Positions 23,707 through 33,954 of a stretch of DNA of 64,000 bases are shown here, piece after piece. Position numbers and translations under genes: made by a program. Under the pieces are notes generated by a model. The model made no database searches and was not told where the DNA came from. It saw only the letters and a program-made list of their open reading frames with translations. The stretch comes from Aphrophora alni. Taxonomy: Eukaryota > Arthropoda > Insecta > Hemiptera > Aphrophoridae. The stretch spans positions 103,649,291 through 103,713,290 of the forward strand of contig OY740773.1 in NCBI GenBank assembly GCA_963513935.1. The letters are read 5' to 3'. The stretch's first letter is position 1; the number at the start of each line of letters is the position of its first letter.

Positions 23707-23932
23707 TGTTATATCTGATTAATGATTCTATCAGCTGATGAATCTATCAGCTGATGAATCAATCAGCTGATCAATCAATCAGCTGTTTGTATTAAATAGT
23801 CACATGTTGTTTGTTGTTCCAATTGAAACTTTGTATTAGTGAAAATATAATGTTATTACTACAATTGAGATTGATTATTTATTTGTGATTTCAGTAATTA
23901 TATTATCTTATATATTTTATAAAAATACAATA
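23707..23932 (+). repeat. 3' LTR of the gypsy copy
   Basis: Starts TGTTATATCTGATTAATGAT directly after a purine tract and 19 bases after the pol stop. It contains a 16-17 bp tandem array at about 23,722-23,792 with four CAGCTG-containing units. The right boundary is estimated at about 23,932. Confidence 0.7.
23722..23792 (+). repeat. Tandem repeat of CAGCTG-containing 16-mers inside the LTR
   Basis: Four units of the form ATC(A/T)ATCAGCTGATGA follow one another. Each centre CAGCTG is palindromic and is an E-box, the usual binding core of bHLH factors. In an LTR U3 region this could be an enhancer array; that role is inferred only. Confidence 0.8.
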
Positions 23933-24301
23933 ATTTTCTTTAAATACTAAACTATAAACACGTTGTACAAGAGTCACAGATTTTCAAAACCCACAAAACA
24001 CAAAGCAATTTCCTTTGTTGTTGTCATCTTTGTTAAGACATTTCTATGACATCATTGAATATTTTAGTACGTTACCATGACAACTCATTGCCCTCCACCT
24101 CCAAATTTTACATAAATTTATATTAATCTAACACTTTCTTAAAAATTTTGTATGCATTATAACCACAAAACACCTAATATATATATAACTTTTTATATAC
24201 AATTTTATTCAAAAAATGTGTTTGAAAAATATGTATTACATTTATGTGAGCTGTTTGGCAGTTATCTTCTATAAATATTTATATGGTAAAACAACAATCA
24301 A

Positions 24302-24304
<3 letters not shown>
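23933..24304. other. AT-rich stretch, nothing recognised
   Basis: No gene or repeat structure was recognised beyond possible LTR edge sequence. Confidence 0.45.

Positions 24305-24366
<62 letters not shown>
24305..24366. repeat. (TA)n microsatellite
   Basis: An uninterrupted TA dinucleotide run of about 60 bases. The apparent reading frame across it is an artefact of the repeat. Confidence 0.98.
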
Positions 24367-24370
<4 letters not shown>

Positions 24371-24544
24371 TAGCAAATATATACTGAATCCGAAGATATA
24401 GTATTTTATTTTTGTGTGTGTTCTAATAATTATAATAAATTATTTTTTGTATCAAGTACCTAAGGCCAATTTTGATTAAGACATTTTAATAAAACCAAAA
24501 CCAACAATAACATTAAATAATAAAATGTCCACAAGGGTTTTGTA

Positions 24545-25345
24545 AATAAACAGTACAAAAACATTGCATAAACTTTCCTACTCAACCATGCCCAAATAAA
24601 TAAAGTAAATAAAAATGGAACAAAATAATGCACCAAAATGGTAAATTTCTTGTGTTAATAAAAAAAGGGAAAATGAACCGTTTGTGTGTGAAATAAATAA
24701 TATTTATAGGCAGTCAAGGTTCTATTTTGCCAATTATTCTTGAACAGTAATTTTCCACTCAGGTTAGGGTCTTTAATCTTTACATTTCACTAAAATTTGA
24801 ACGAAATCGATAATTGATTTTGAGAAATTATGTATAAAGATAATAAAACACAATTTTTTATTTTGTAACATCCACTTTTTATTAGTCTAGCCGACCAATG
24901 GTTCTCCTGCTAAGGCATTGACGAGGCTGTATTACAAAAAAAAAAGAAGGAAAAAAAAGAAAAGGGGAAAAAAAAGAAGAAATTATGTAATTTATAAAAG
25001 TCTCATTGAAGATTTTGTGTTTTTTTACTATAACGAAGAAGCATTTTCGGAGAAATGATGACCAGTATGTTTTGTTTGGGTCCTTATAAAACTGTATTTA
25101 TATGTTTTTACTTATGGCATCTACACCCAAATTTCTAATTTTCAAAAAAGTAAAAAAAAGTCTTAATGGCCAAAATAAGTCCACACACCAAATTTGATTA
25201 AAATTGCTTCACATGTTTGAAATGTACAGCACTGTATAAAAGACACCAGGCTACATTCAGGGGACCCAAAATGGATATAATATCTGCATAAAATTAGACA
25301 TCAATGTTTTGACATTTCACATAACTTTCTCTATACTATGTAGAG
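24545..25345 (-). repeat. Dispersed repeat A, near full-length copy
   Basis: Starts (plus-strand order) ACAGTACAAAAACATTGCAT, continues with TTTCACTAAAATTTGAACGA AATCG and TGATTTTGAGAAATTATG, and ends ATCAATGTTTTGACATTTCA then CATAACTTTCTCTATACTA. The reverse complement matches the plus copies. Contains a purine-rich tract near 24,938-24,982. Confidence 0.8.
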
Positions 25346-25794
25346 GTGAGAAAGTACTAAACAGATCTTGAGTTAAATCAAATACAAAATTATCTGACTC
25401 TGACCCTGCTTACATCATATTGTACAAAAGACCCCAAAGATTAAAGCAATATTCCATAGGATGAATATTTATCTATCAATTGATACTATTTTTAATATGA
25501 CTAGATGTGATTAAATGTTGTAGATATTAATTTTTCAGAGCCTACACGTTGCACTATATTCCAGAATTGCTAATAAAGGAATAAGCCTCTCCACTGGCAA
25601 TACAGCGAATGCCAATTACTGAGCCGATAACGAAACCTATTACATTCATCAATCCTAATGTTCATGGATATTTGTGATATAATCAAAGTTCTGCCAGGTT
25701 AATCAGACCTACGTACTAGAGGAGCTATCACACACAGATAGAAACTATGAGAATGAGTTTTATAGGAAAATGTTCGTTTTCTAATTTTTATTTT

Positions 25795-26240
25795 CTTATA
25801 TAAACAGAGAATGTATAGAGAAAATTATGCGATGGGTCAAAAAAATCAATGTCGAGTTTTTGCGGAAATATTCTTTGTCTGTCCAGTACTCTACAATCTA
25901 TACTTGAGAACAATCTTAATCAAATTTGGTGATTAGTCATATTTCGGTTATATCTTGGGATATTTTTCCCCAAATTTTCAATAAGTAAAATTAGCGGTAG
26001 CTGCCATAAGTAAAAAACAAAATTACAATTTTTTTCAAAATCAGCTGCAACGATTACGACGAAACTTTGCTCATGTGTAGCCTCTAAACATGTGTAGCCT
26101 CATACGTTATCAGTAAAAACAAAAAAATCTGCCATGACACCGTTATAAAATATGTAATTTCTCAAAATTGGGCTTTACCAATTTCATTCAAATTTAGTGA
26201 AATGTAAAGATTAATGCCCTAAATCCGAGTCCAAAATCAT
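25795..26240 (+). repeat. Dispersed repeat A, 3'-truncated copy
   Basis: Begins AGAATGTATAGAGAAAATTA, then TGCGATGGGTCAAAAAAATC and AATGTCGAGTTTTTGCGGA. It runs through CTGCCATAAGTAAAAAACAA and TAATTTCTCAAAATTGGGCT and stops in the final third of the family consensus. Confidence 0.8.
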
Positions 26241-26289
26241 AACAAACATGCATAGCATTGATTCAGTGTTATAATGAATGTGAGCAGAG

Positions 26290-26712
26290 TTTATCAGCCA
26301 GGAAGAAAATTTCATACAACAGTTTGACTGTGCAGTGTAATTGCGTATAAAAAGCTTCTTAGTAAGTTTGAAACCACAGGATCTGTTGGAGATATCAAGA
26401 GGTCAAGAAAACCTTCAACCGTAAGAGACGATATTGCTGTTGCTGAAAGTTTTTAATGAAGAAATGTTTGGTCAAATAACACCGACTACTGAGAATGTAA
26501 CATCAAGAAAACTGCACAAAACCTCGCTATTAGTCAGACAACAATATGGCCTTATCTTTATAAAGTAACTGTAAACAAAGGACTTTTTAAAGGATCGAGT
26601 GTACCATACAAAATCAGCAACTCTTAAGAACTGAAAGAAGCAATTACTCAAAACATAGCTGAGATAAATGTCAACACATTAAGAAATGCCGCATATAGGT
26701 TAGACTACTGAT
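26290..26712 (+). pseudogene. Tc1/mariner-type transposase remnant lacking its catalytic core
   Basis: The N-terminal DNA-binding part is readable in pieces: RIKKLLSKFETTGSVGDIKR then SRKPS near 26,340-26,410, and NLAISQTTIWPYLYKVT near 26,525. It jumps directly to a C-terminal-like stretch, ELKEAITQNIAEINVNTLRN then AAYRLDY, near 26,630-26,708. The roughly 150-residue catalytic domain with its three acidic residues is absent, and several stops interrupt the rest. It is a different family from the element at 12.8 kb. No flanking inverted repeats were identified. Confidence 0.75.
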
Positions 26713-26838
26713 TCTCCAGAAAGAGAATGGGGGCCACTTCTAACATGTTTCAATACCTTAACAAGTAAGAATTTGGCTTAATTCTGAGTTTTTTTTTTTA
26801 AATCCCGAAATTTAAGTATTTTATTTAGTTCTAGTTAA

Positions 26839-27294
26839 CTCTTAACTAACATCATACGTCTTGAAGACGGGCGGGAAAATAAAAAACGGCGTATTTCCCC
26901 TCCTCCTGGCCTATTGTTTTTGTCCGGCCGTCTAGCTGCCAATCGGACATTGGTCTTTTTTCGGTTTTATTCTCGCCCCTTGGCTGCGCTATTTATCGTT
27001 TTTGATGATTTTCCGTCTGTGAGACGTATGATGTTGTTTACGTGACTTTATTTTATAGTTTTTATCGAGACGCGTGGTGATTTGTTTTCAAAAAGAGTAA
27101 AAAGGACATTGTGAAAAGATGTTTCTGAACTAATTTTACGTCCACTCTATGTATATATAGGTATGTAAAGCCATTTTACTGATTATTACAATTATTGATC
27201 ATTAATTATGCCTTTTTTCCATTTAAATACCCATAGGTGTCTCCCAGACGTATGATGTTATTGCGTAAATTTAAATCATGATGTTAGTTAAGGG
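26839..27294. mobile_element. piggyBac-like MITE (456 bp) flanked by TTAA
   Basis: TTAA at 26,835-26,838 and at 27,295-27,298 flanks inverted ends CTCTTAACTAACATCAT and ATGATGTTAGTTAAGGG, which differ at one position. TTAA duplication and C(C/T)CTT-type termini are typical of the piggyBac superfamily. The motif AGACGTATGATGTT occurs three times as subterminal repeats, once inverted near the left end (about 26,849), once centrally (about 27,021) and once near the right end (about 27,246). No transposase coding; GC-richer than its surroundings. Confidence 0.82.
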
Positions 27295-27594
27295 TTAAAA
27301 ACAAATAAACTATAGTTATTAAAGTTTTAACTTACTTTTGAAAGACCCGGTATATTTTTACTAATTTGTAACAATCATTGTGTTTTAACAAAAATTCAAA
27401 ACCTAGGTAACAAAGGGAAAAAAAAATTGGATGTTCTACAAACAGTTCAAAATAAGTGAAAAACAATTTGAATATATTTATTATAAATCTTCTCTAATCC
27501 TTTTAATCATAACATTTACTATAATCCACTCAGAGTATTTTGATACATACAAATATTTATGATTGAAAGAGTTTTAAATTATAACAATCAATGT

Positions 27595-27770
27595 TCATTT
27601 TCGATTTTTGCCAATTATTTTTAAACCAAACTTTTCTTTTACTTGTGATTGAGTACATTAGTTTGGGTCAATACTCTTAATATTTCACTAAAGTAATAAT
27701 GAAATCGGTAGAGCCAATTTGGAGAAATTAAGACTTTTATACTTGTTCTATACATGATTTATTGTTCAAA
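27595..27770 (-). repeat. Dispersed repeat A, partial copy
   Basis: TTTTTGCCAATTATTTTTAA, AATATTTCACTAAAGTAATA, and GTAGAGCCAATTTGGAGAAA TTAAG match one end of the family in minus orientation. Confidence 0.65.
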
Positions 27771-28684
27771 AAAAATACCTGTCCAGTATATTTTAGTATA
27801 GTACAGTCCACCACGTTCGCTGGGTACAGTCAATCTTGAATGGACTGGCTCATTACAAACTTTTCCGTTACAAAAGAATCCCAATATTTTGTATATTTCG
27901 TTTGTGTAAACCTTGAGAAAATATTCCATTTTCAGAGGATTTGGCTTTTGTTTTGCTAAAGCAACGCTAAAATGAAAACTCTTCTTTAAACTCCCTACCC
28001 CTGAATCATGCTACTCTCTGATTGGTCAAACCTAAAGTAAGCAGTTTTACTGAAATTTTTCTGACAGAATGAAAAGAACCGATGTCAACTTAGACAGACA
28101 CACTTAGGTTTCTGTTTCTATAAGCAACTGACACTGCTACCGCAGATAAAGTTAATGATTAACTATCTGCTAACATTAATATGATTACAAGTAGGCTATC
28201 GGTAAATAGCTTAAAAACACTATTAATTCGCTACGTAACTATACTAAAGTTTATGTGTTTCCTTAAAAGTGAATGGAATTGAAATGTAAAACAGTTAAGT
28301 CAATTATGTGTATATATTAACATCTACTATTGACATACATATGTGACAGTGACATCTAGCTAGCATACGTGTGAATGTGAAAGATTCGTGCATGAAAATG
28401 TCATAACTGCTCTACTACCATGAGATTCTTCACAAGGTATGACACAATTTATATCTTGGTCATGGATATCTATAATGACTCAATAGAAATCAATAGTTAA
28501 TTATTGTTTTAATTAACTGTCTGAGGATTAACACATTGTTTACAATTTATTCACTACAAAACTGGCCTTTTTAGCAATGTGGCAACCAATTGTTTTGATT
28601 GGATCTAAGATCTATTTTAGAAAAATATGATAAAAATCGTTTATGCCGACATTCCACGTTTCGGCTATACGGCATCTCCCTTAA
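27771..28684. other. Intergenic stretch, nothing recognised
   Basis: No gene was recognised. The segment 28,645-28,680, with CCGACATTCC and CGGCTATACGGCATC, is less AT-rich and may be part of a decayed mobile element with the patch at 28.9-29.2 kb. Confidence 0.4.
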
Positions 28685-28868
28685 AATTTTGAGTTTTTTA
28701 AAAATGAAAAGAATTTAATTCTTGAGTATATTTTAGTACAGACAAAATATAACAAATACAATTAAAATCAGTAACTTGGGCTGTAGAGAAATGCACAAAC
28801 GACATACAGACATCATTTCAAAAACATACTTTTTTGGTCTCAGGAGACTTGAAAAAGGGATATTTTTT
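28685..28868 (-). repeat. Dispersed repeat A, partial copy
   Basis: AATTTTGAGTTTTTTAAAAA, AATTAAAATCAGTAACTTGG, GCTGTAGAGAAATGCACA, and ACATACAGACATCATTTCAA match the 5' third of the family in minus orientation. Confidence 0.6.
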
Positions 28869-28869
28869 A

Positions 28870-29215
28870 GTTTAACCCTTCCCACGCGGCAAACGAGTAT
28901 AGCCGCATTGGTAGACTTTGACCCAAACGCGAATGACGATTAAAGTCGCAAAAAATATATTTTAGCCTATGGTTAGTTAATTAGTTCACTAAAGTTCCGG
29001 TAGAATGCAGAGGCATGTCCGCTGTCTATTCAGGAATAGAAAAATGTTTTGTTGTAAGTTCTACGCCTCGAGGCAGTGGAGGGGGACGCTATTTTGTCTG
29101 GAATTGCCCGGCGGCGCACACATTCTATAGCTTCTACAGAGCGGATAACGGCTATACTCGCAGTCTCATTAGTCTGATAGGCGACCACCTCCGTGTTTGC
29201 ATTTGAGCATTGTTT
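28870..29215. mobile_element. GC-richer patch with piggyBac-like left end (decayed element)
   Basis: TTAACCCTTCCCACGCGGCA at 28,874 looks like a TTAA site plus CCCTT terminus. The patch carries GAGTATAGCCG at about 28,896 and its inverse CGGCTATACTC at about 29,150. A right terminus with TTAA was not found, so the element is truncated or misjudged. The open frame at 29,015-29,206 has no recognised family. Confidence 0.35.
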
Positions 29216-29594
29216 TGAAAAAGTTTTTTTTTGTTTTTTTTTTACATTACCTTGTATTTTTTATACATTATTTCACAATATAACTGTTTCAATTTACAAA
29301 AATTATTTAAAAACTAATTTTTTTTTGTAATTTTTTACTATTTTGTTGTATGTAATAAAAAAATGTTAAATGTAGCCGAAAACCAATGATGACATTTTTT
29401 TTTTAATTAACCTTTCACATACAAAACGAAAACAAAAATTAACTTTGAAAAAAAAAAAATAAAAATTTAAGTTATTTCAGCGTTGAGAACGATCTTGACA
29501 ACCAAATAGCAAAATTTAGTACAGAAATAGATCAAGCAAGGTATGACATTAATTATTATACAAATGATAATTTTTAAACCGAGGATTTTTTCTT
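29216..29594. other. AT-rich low-complexity stretch
   Basis: Several T-runs and A-runs; nothing else was recognised. Confidence 0.6.
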
Positions 29595-29850
29595 GTTGTT
29601 TAAAAATATAAAACCATCAAACGTCAAAAAGAAGTTATAATAAATGCCCTAACCCTCAAATACTCCAACAGTGTCAAAGTCGAAGAGAACAAGAAGAACT
29701 GGTCAAAAGAGACCTGATAAAAAAGATGAAAGAGAGGGATCTAATTCAAGCCAACAATAAAGGTGTAGATTCCATAAAAAGTGAAGAAACCAGGGACATT
29801 GGGATTGCCACACCCCTACTCACTATAAGTGAGACAAGGGGGGTTTGAAC
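29595..29850 (+). repeat. Dispersed repeat B, copy 4
   Basis: TTGTTGTTTAAAAATATAAA, CCCTCAAATACTCCAACAGT, AACTGGTCAAAAGAGACCTG, GATGAAAGAGAGGGATCTAA, and GGGATTGCCACACCCCTACT then CACTATAAGTGAG. Plus orientation, like the other copies. Confidence 0.8.
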
Positions 29851-30834
29851 TAAGAATTTCAAAGTTTAATTAACACTGGTATAGGCTATTTAAAATATAA
29901 TTTACCAAAAAACTGTAATAATTTTGAAAGTCATGTATGTTTTTGAGAATGGATGAGTAAAATTTTGTGTTTTGTTTTTTGCACTGTTCAATTTTACTCC
30001 TTTTTTTTTTTGCTCATTCTAAGCTGAAAAAAATCATTTGAGCTAGTTACTCTAAACAGGGAGTCACTTTATAAAATCTTGCATTATTTTAAATTTGTAT
30101 GTTTTGTAAATAGAATAATGGAAAAAGAAAGTATTCATTTATTAAAATAAATCTAAATGAACACAGGAGATGATTGTCTTGGGTCAGAATGTTGCCATAA
30201 TGAAGGCAATAAAATCAATACATGTCAAGTTTATGATATATATAAAGTTATAAATCCAGACTTAAGGTGTATATTCCAGGGCAAAGTTGTAAAAAACCTA
30301 TAACTTATAAAAGTTTATCTTCGTCTCGGATAGAAAAGTTTGCGCAGAGTGAACGACTTACGCAGGGTTCTAAACCTGTCATTTAATTAAATGGCTGTCA
30401 ATTAAGCTACACATTGTTAACTCTACCCTACTTTGAACAAAATATTTGTTTTGTACAGAAATTAACGAGGAAGAATGTTTAGAAAATCACATGAATTTCA
30501 AACCCTACAACAGCTAACCTCAATTTTTAGATGATCAAGTAGGCTACAGTCTAACAGGATAATGCTTATCAATAATAGTTTTCAATGTTTGGGAATCTGC
30601 TACTTTTCTCTCAATTTGAATGTAATTCAATTATTTTCATTAATGTTCATTAGTTAAATGAATAAAGTTTTTATATGATGTATAACTTCAAGTCAATTAT
30701 TTAGTTTTGTGGGCTTGGTAAATCAATATAAAAGAAGTCATTGTTTTAGTATTAGCTAATTTCTATTACTGTGTTTATTACTTGTGAATGATCATTGTTT
30801 TTATCTATTATTTATTTATTACTCCTTTTAAAAT
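29851..30834. other. AT-rich stretch, nothing recognised
   Basis: No gene, RNA or repeat structure could be supported. Confidence 0.5.
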
Positions 30835-31310
30835 ATATAACATGGAGAAAGTCATTAGATAGGTCAAAAAATAGCGATAAATAAGTTTTAAGAGTCCTTT
30901 GAGACCAAAAAAATTGGTTTTTGAAATATATTTTTGTGTGGCATTTGTGTTGTGATCTACAGTCTAAACCGTGTAGACCGATTTTAATCAAATTTGGTAT
31001 AAAAGTATATTTTAAACAAAAATAAAATTACGATTTTCGCATATATAAATGGTTTAAAATTTTTTCATTAAATTTGTTAGGGGTAGCATCTAAAGACCTA
31101 AACAAAATGTTTTGGTTGCCATATCTTCATAAATGTTAGTTCTTGATATAAAAAAAAAACCCAAAATATCAGCCATGGGACTCTTATTAAAGCTCTAATT
31201 TCTCAAAATTGGCTATAACAATTTTCAACTTTAGTGAAATGTGAAGATTAACGATCCAAATCCAAAATTGCTAGTAGAAAAATATTACCATTCAGAAATA
31301 AATGGTTTAA
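30835..31310 (+). repeat. Dispersed repeat A, left arm of a tail-to-tail pair
   Basis: Begins CATGGAGAAAGTCATTAGAT AGGTCAAAAAAT and continues through GATTTTAATCAAATTTGGTA and TAATTTCTCAAAATTGGCTA to AATATTACCATTCAGAAATA. It meets an oppositely oriented copy directly. Confidence 0.8.
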
Positions 31311-32040
31311 AACATTGCATGAACTAACTCATTTATTCATCCCCAAAACCAAATAAAAACCAACCAAAACAATTCACAACAAAAAATGTAAATTCAGTAG
31401 TTGTTAGTCAAAAACTGAAAATGAACGATGGACACTTTATTTTGCTTGCATAACAGAAGTGTCCTCACCATAAATAGTATTTGATTAAAATCAAGCATTT
31501 AATGATGACGGTCAATGTTCATTAAAAAAAATTTTTTTTGCCAATTATTTCTGAACTATAATTTTTTTTAACTCATGAATTCAATCACTGATTTTGGTTT
31601 TTAATCTTCACGTTTTACTATAATTTGAACAAAATTGGTAGAGTCAATTTTGAGAAATTACATTTTATAAAACATCCCATAGCTGAGTTTTGTTTTTTGC
31701 TGATAACTCATATAGCAGTATAATTAAAAAGATGACAACTAATACATTTGGGTCTTTAAAGGTTACACTGGAGCAAAATTTGATCAAAATAGTTAAAGCC
31801 AATTTTGAGAAAATCGAAATTTTCTGCATTTTTCTTGCAGCAGGCCTACCCTCAAATTTTGAGTTATCAAAAAATGAAAAAAAATCCCGAGATATAACCA
31901 AAATATGCCCATATAGCAAATTTTATTAAAATCAGTCCATATTGGAGCACTGCACACACGATAGTCAATACCAAAAACCATGACTATATCTACAAAAAAC
32001 TCGACATTGATTGTGTGGCCCATCACATAACATCCTCTAA
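31311..32040 (-). repeat. Dispersed repeat A, right arm of a tail-to-tail pair (near full length)
   Basis: Starts TTAAAACATTGCATGAACTA, then GAAAATGAACGATGGACACT, GAGTCAATTTTGAGAAATTA and GCCAATTTTGAGAAAATCGA, and ends TCGACATTGATTGTGTGGCC then CATCACATAACATCCTC. Together with the left arm it forms a long inverted repeat with almost no spacer. Overlapping frames on both strands are artefacts of this repeat. Confidence 0.85.
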
Positions 32041-32817
32041 CACAAGAAAGTTATTACTAATAAAACTCAAACCTTTAAAATTAGGGTAAAATCAATAAAA
32101 ATAATATTTTAATTAAAATTGTGTATATAAATTAGGTTTTCAAGAATATGATTTGAAAAATTTCAAAATAGTGAGTGTTACTAAAAATTTTCTGGATCTA
32201 CGAGCCTGTAATACCTCATTATCTACAACATGAGTTGCAAATATTGACACTAAGGTCAACCTACAACCAAACATAAATACACAAAAGGAACTAACTCAAG
32301 CATAACGCTACATGACGAGTATTTGTTTAATTATTTCATTGATAAGATTGTAAGAATTGGAGTCAAACTCCATGTACGTGCTGAATCTGTTTTAACAATT
32401 GTTGAAAAGTGACTAAAAAACAACTTTTTATAGCATACATTTGTAGATGATTAAAAGTTACGACAATATAGCTAGACAGAATGGGTTATTCTAACGATCA
32501 GGATCAATTAGTTCGGTCACAAAACAACCCGCTTTAAAACAACCCTTCATTCAGAAAATCATTCATCAGTTACGACACACGTACTCTGATATTTGCAATT
32601 TTACTCCCCTCCTCATGATCTGTTTTTCATGAATTGTTCAAGGCCCAACCATCACTAGATGACAGTATTTTAGTTACTGATTTACTGTCAACTCATATTG
32701 TACAACAGTTTCTTATTTTACTTATCCAATATACAAAGTATAGGGTAAGTTTGGTAACAGAAATTGCAAACATTTTTACATACTTTTTTTTAACTACTTG
32801 CTGTAGAAGCAAAAAAA

Positions 32818-32821
<4 letters not shown>
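32041..32821. other. AT-rich stretch, nothing recognised
   Basis: No supported gene or repeat. An open frame near 32,634-32,891 runs into the TA microsatellite and is not credible. Confidence 0.5.

Positions 32822-32867
<46 letters not shown>
32822..32867. repeat. (TA)n microsatellite
   Basis: Uninterrupted TA dinucleotides. Confidence 0.98.
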
Positions 32868-32870
<3 letters not shown>

Positions 32871-32934
32871 CCAAGGGTCAGAATGTTCTAAACAAACTTA
32901 CAATGCACTATGCATACTGGATAAGACACTTCGA

Positions 32935-33060
32935 TCTACCAACACAATTTAACATTTTCTACTTAAGCCCAAGAGACTAACTTTTGGTCATTACAGTTAG
33001 AGGATTTGTTTATATTACATTGAACGATAGGTCTGCATAGGTACAATGATATTTAAGACT
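32935..33060 (+). repeat. Dispersed repeat D, copy 2
   Basis: AATTTAACATTTTCTACTTA, CTTTTGGTCATTACAGTTAG and TATTACATTGAACGAT match 3725-3850 in order and orientation. Confidence 0.65.
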
Positions 33061-33094
33061 GATAATGTAAAATGATAACAAATATATTTTATTT

Positions 33095-33625
33095 GAGCTT
33101 TTAGAGGCTACACTTCAAAGAAGTGTTGAACTCAGACCAACTTGTACTGTTATGTTAGGTGATAATTGTGTAATAATACAAGTAGTGAGTTACAGACTAA
33201 CTTGGGAATATCATGTAAACAGTATTTGCAAAAAACTCTGCTCTTTTATATTAAGAAATCTCAGAAATTAGTGCAACTTTTCCACAATGTTTAACATCCT
33301 TATATGGGCTTATACATCCTCACTTAAGCTATGGAATCATCAGTTCAACAAGTGAAAAGGCTCTTTAGACTGTGAAAAAAAGGGAATACAGCTTATGACA
33401 GGTATAAATAATCTGACAGGTATAAATAATCAGGTATAAAGAACTTACAGAAATGTTTTTTGGAAGCTGGGAGTATTGACATTTCCTAGTATGTACATTT
33501 TTGAAGTAATATTGTACGCTTTCCAAATTGGTCTCTGTTAGGGCTAAAGAACTCCATCACTCCTGCTCAACCTACAGAGATGGAGATGGTGTCATTGGAA
33601 ATCTTAGAGTCTAACAATCAATAGT
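33095..33625 (+). pseudogene. Non-LTR retrotransposon reverse transcriptase fragment
   Basis: Translated pieces match the region between palm and thumb of LINE reverse transcriptases. They are LTWEYHVNSICKKLCSF near 33,198, then LRNL, then a block equivalent to HSHLNYG around 33,310, KRLFRL and QLMTGI near 33,355-33,405, and CFLEAGS and FPSMYIFEVILYAFQI near 33,450-33,525. Frameshifts, stops and a duplicated GACAGGTATAAATAATC segment show that it is long dead. The upstream endonuclease and palm regions are absent. The clade cannot be fixed from this piece; CR1- or Jockey-like elements both have this layout. Confidence 0.75.
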
Positions 33626-33954
33626 ATATATAGAACATGACCATGTGACCTAGCTCACGGTCACAAGGGCACTTTCGCGGGGTGTTTGAAATGGTTTTTG
33701 CCAACATCGTTATTTCTAGAGTTTTCCTTCCATTGCCCAAGGACAATTTTATTTTTCAAAATGCTCCTGAAATAGCCGACTTCGGGAGACATTTTTTACC
33801 TTGTGTTTTGTAATAAATATGTGTAGCACATTCATGTATAAATAAGATAGAAAACATTACTAAACCAAATTGATATTGCTTACACAACACTTTTATTAAT
33901 ACTAATACTACAATATTAATCATACAGAATTATTAGTCACAAAAATTTTAGTTT
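33626..33954. other. Stretch with no recognised feature
   Basis: Possibly 3' sequence of the preceding LINE fragment; nothing definite. Confidence 0.4.

Larger units (their letters stand above)
21678..23932 (+). mobile_element. Internally deleted Ty3/gypsy retrotransposon
   Basis: The copy consists of the first 35 bases or so of an LTR (TGTTATATCTGATTAATGAT..., 21,678-21,712), then the 3' half of pol, then a 3' LTR starting with the same bases at 23,707. The primer-binding site, gag, protease and most of reverse transcriptase are missing. The right LTR boundary near 23,930 is approximate, because no unambiguous CA end with matching target duplication was found. A GGGGAAGAT purine tract just before 23,707 fits a polypurine tract. 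Confidence 0.85.

Noticed and set aside
23707..23792. CTGATGA cores as a hammerhead ribozyme
   Set aside because: The matching GAAA strand and stems are absent. The CTGATGA motifs are explained by the CAGCTG tandem unit.
24216..24401. Open frame through the TA microsatellite
   Set aside because: It is open only because the TA repeat encodes alternating Tyr-Ile. The same applies to frames at 32.6 kb, 11.0 kb and 50.3 kb.
31665..32026. Overlapping open frames on both strands
   Set aside because: They fall wholly inside a repeat A copy; other copies of the family do not keep them open.
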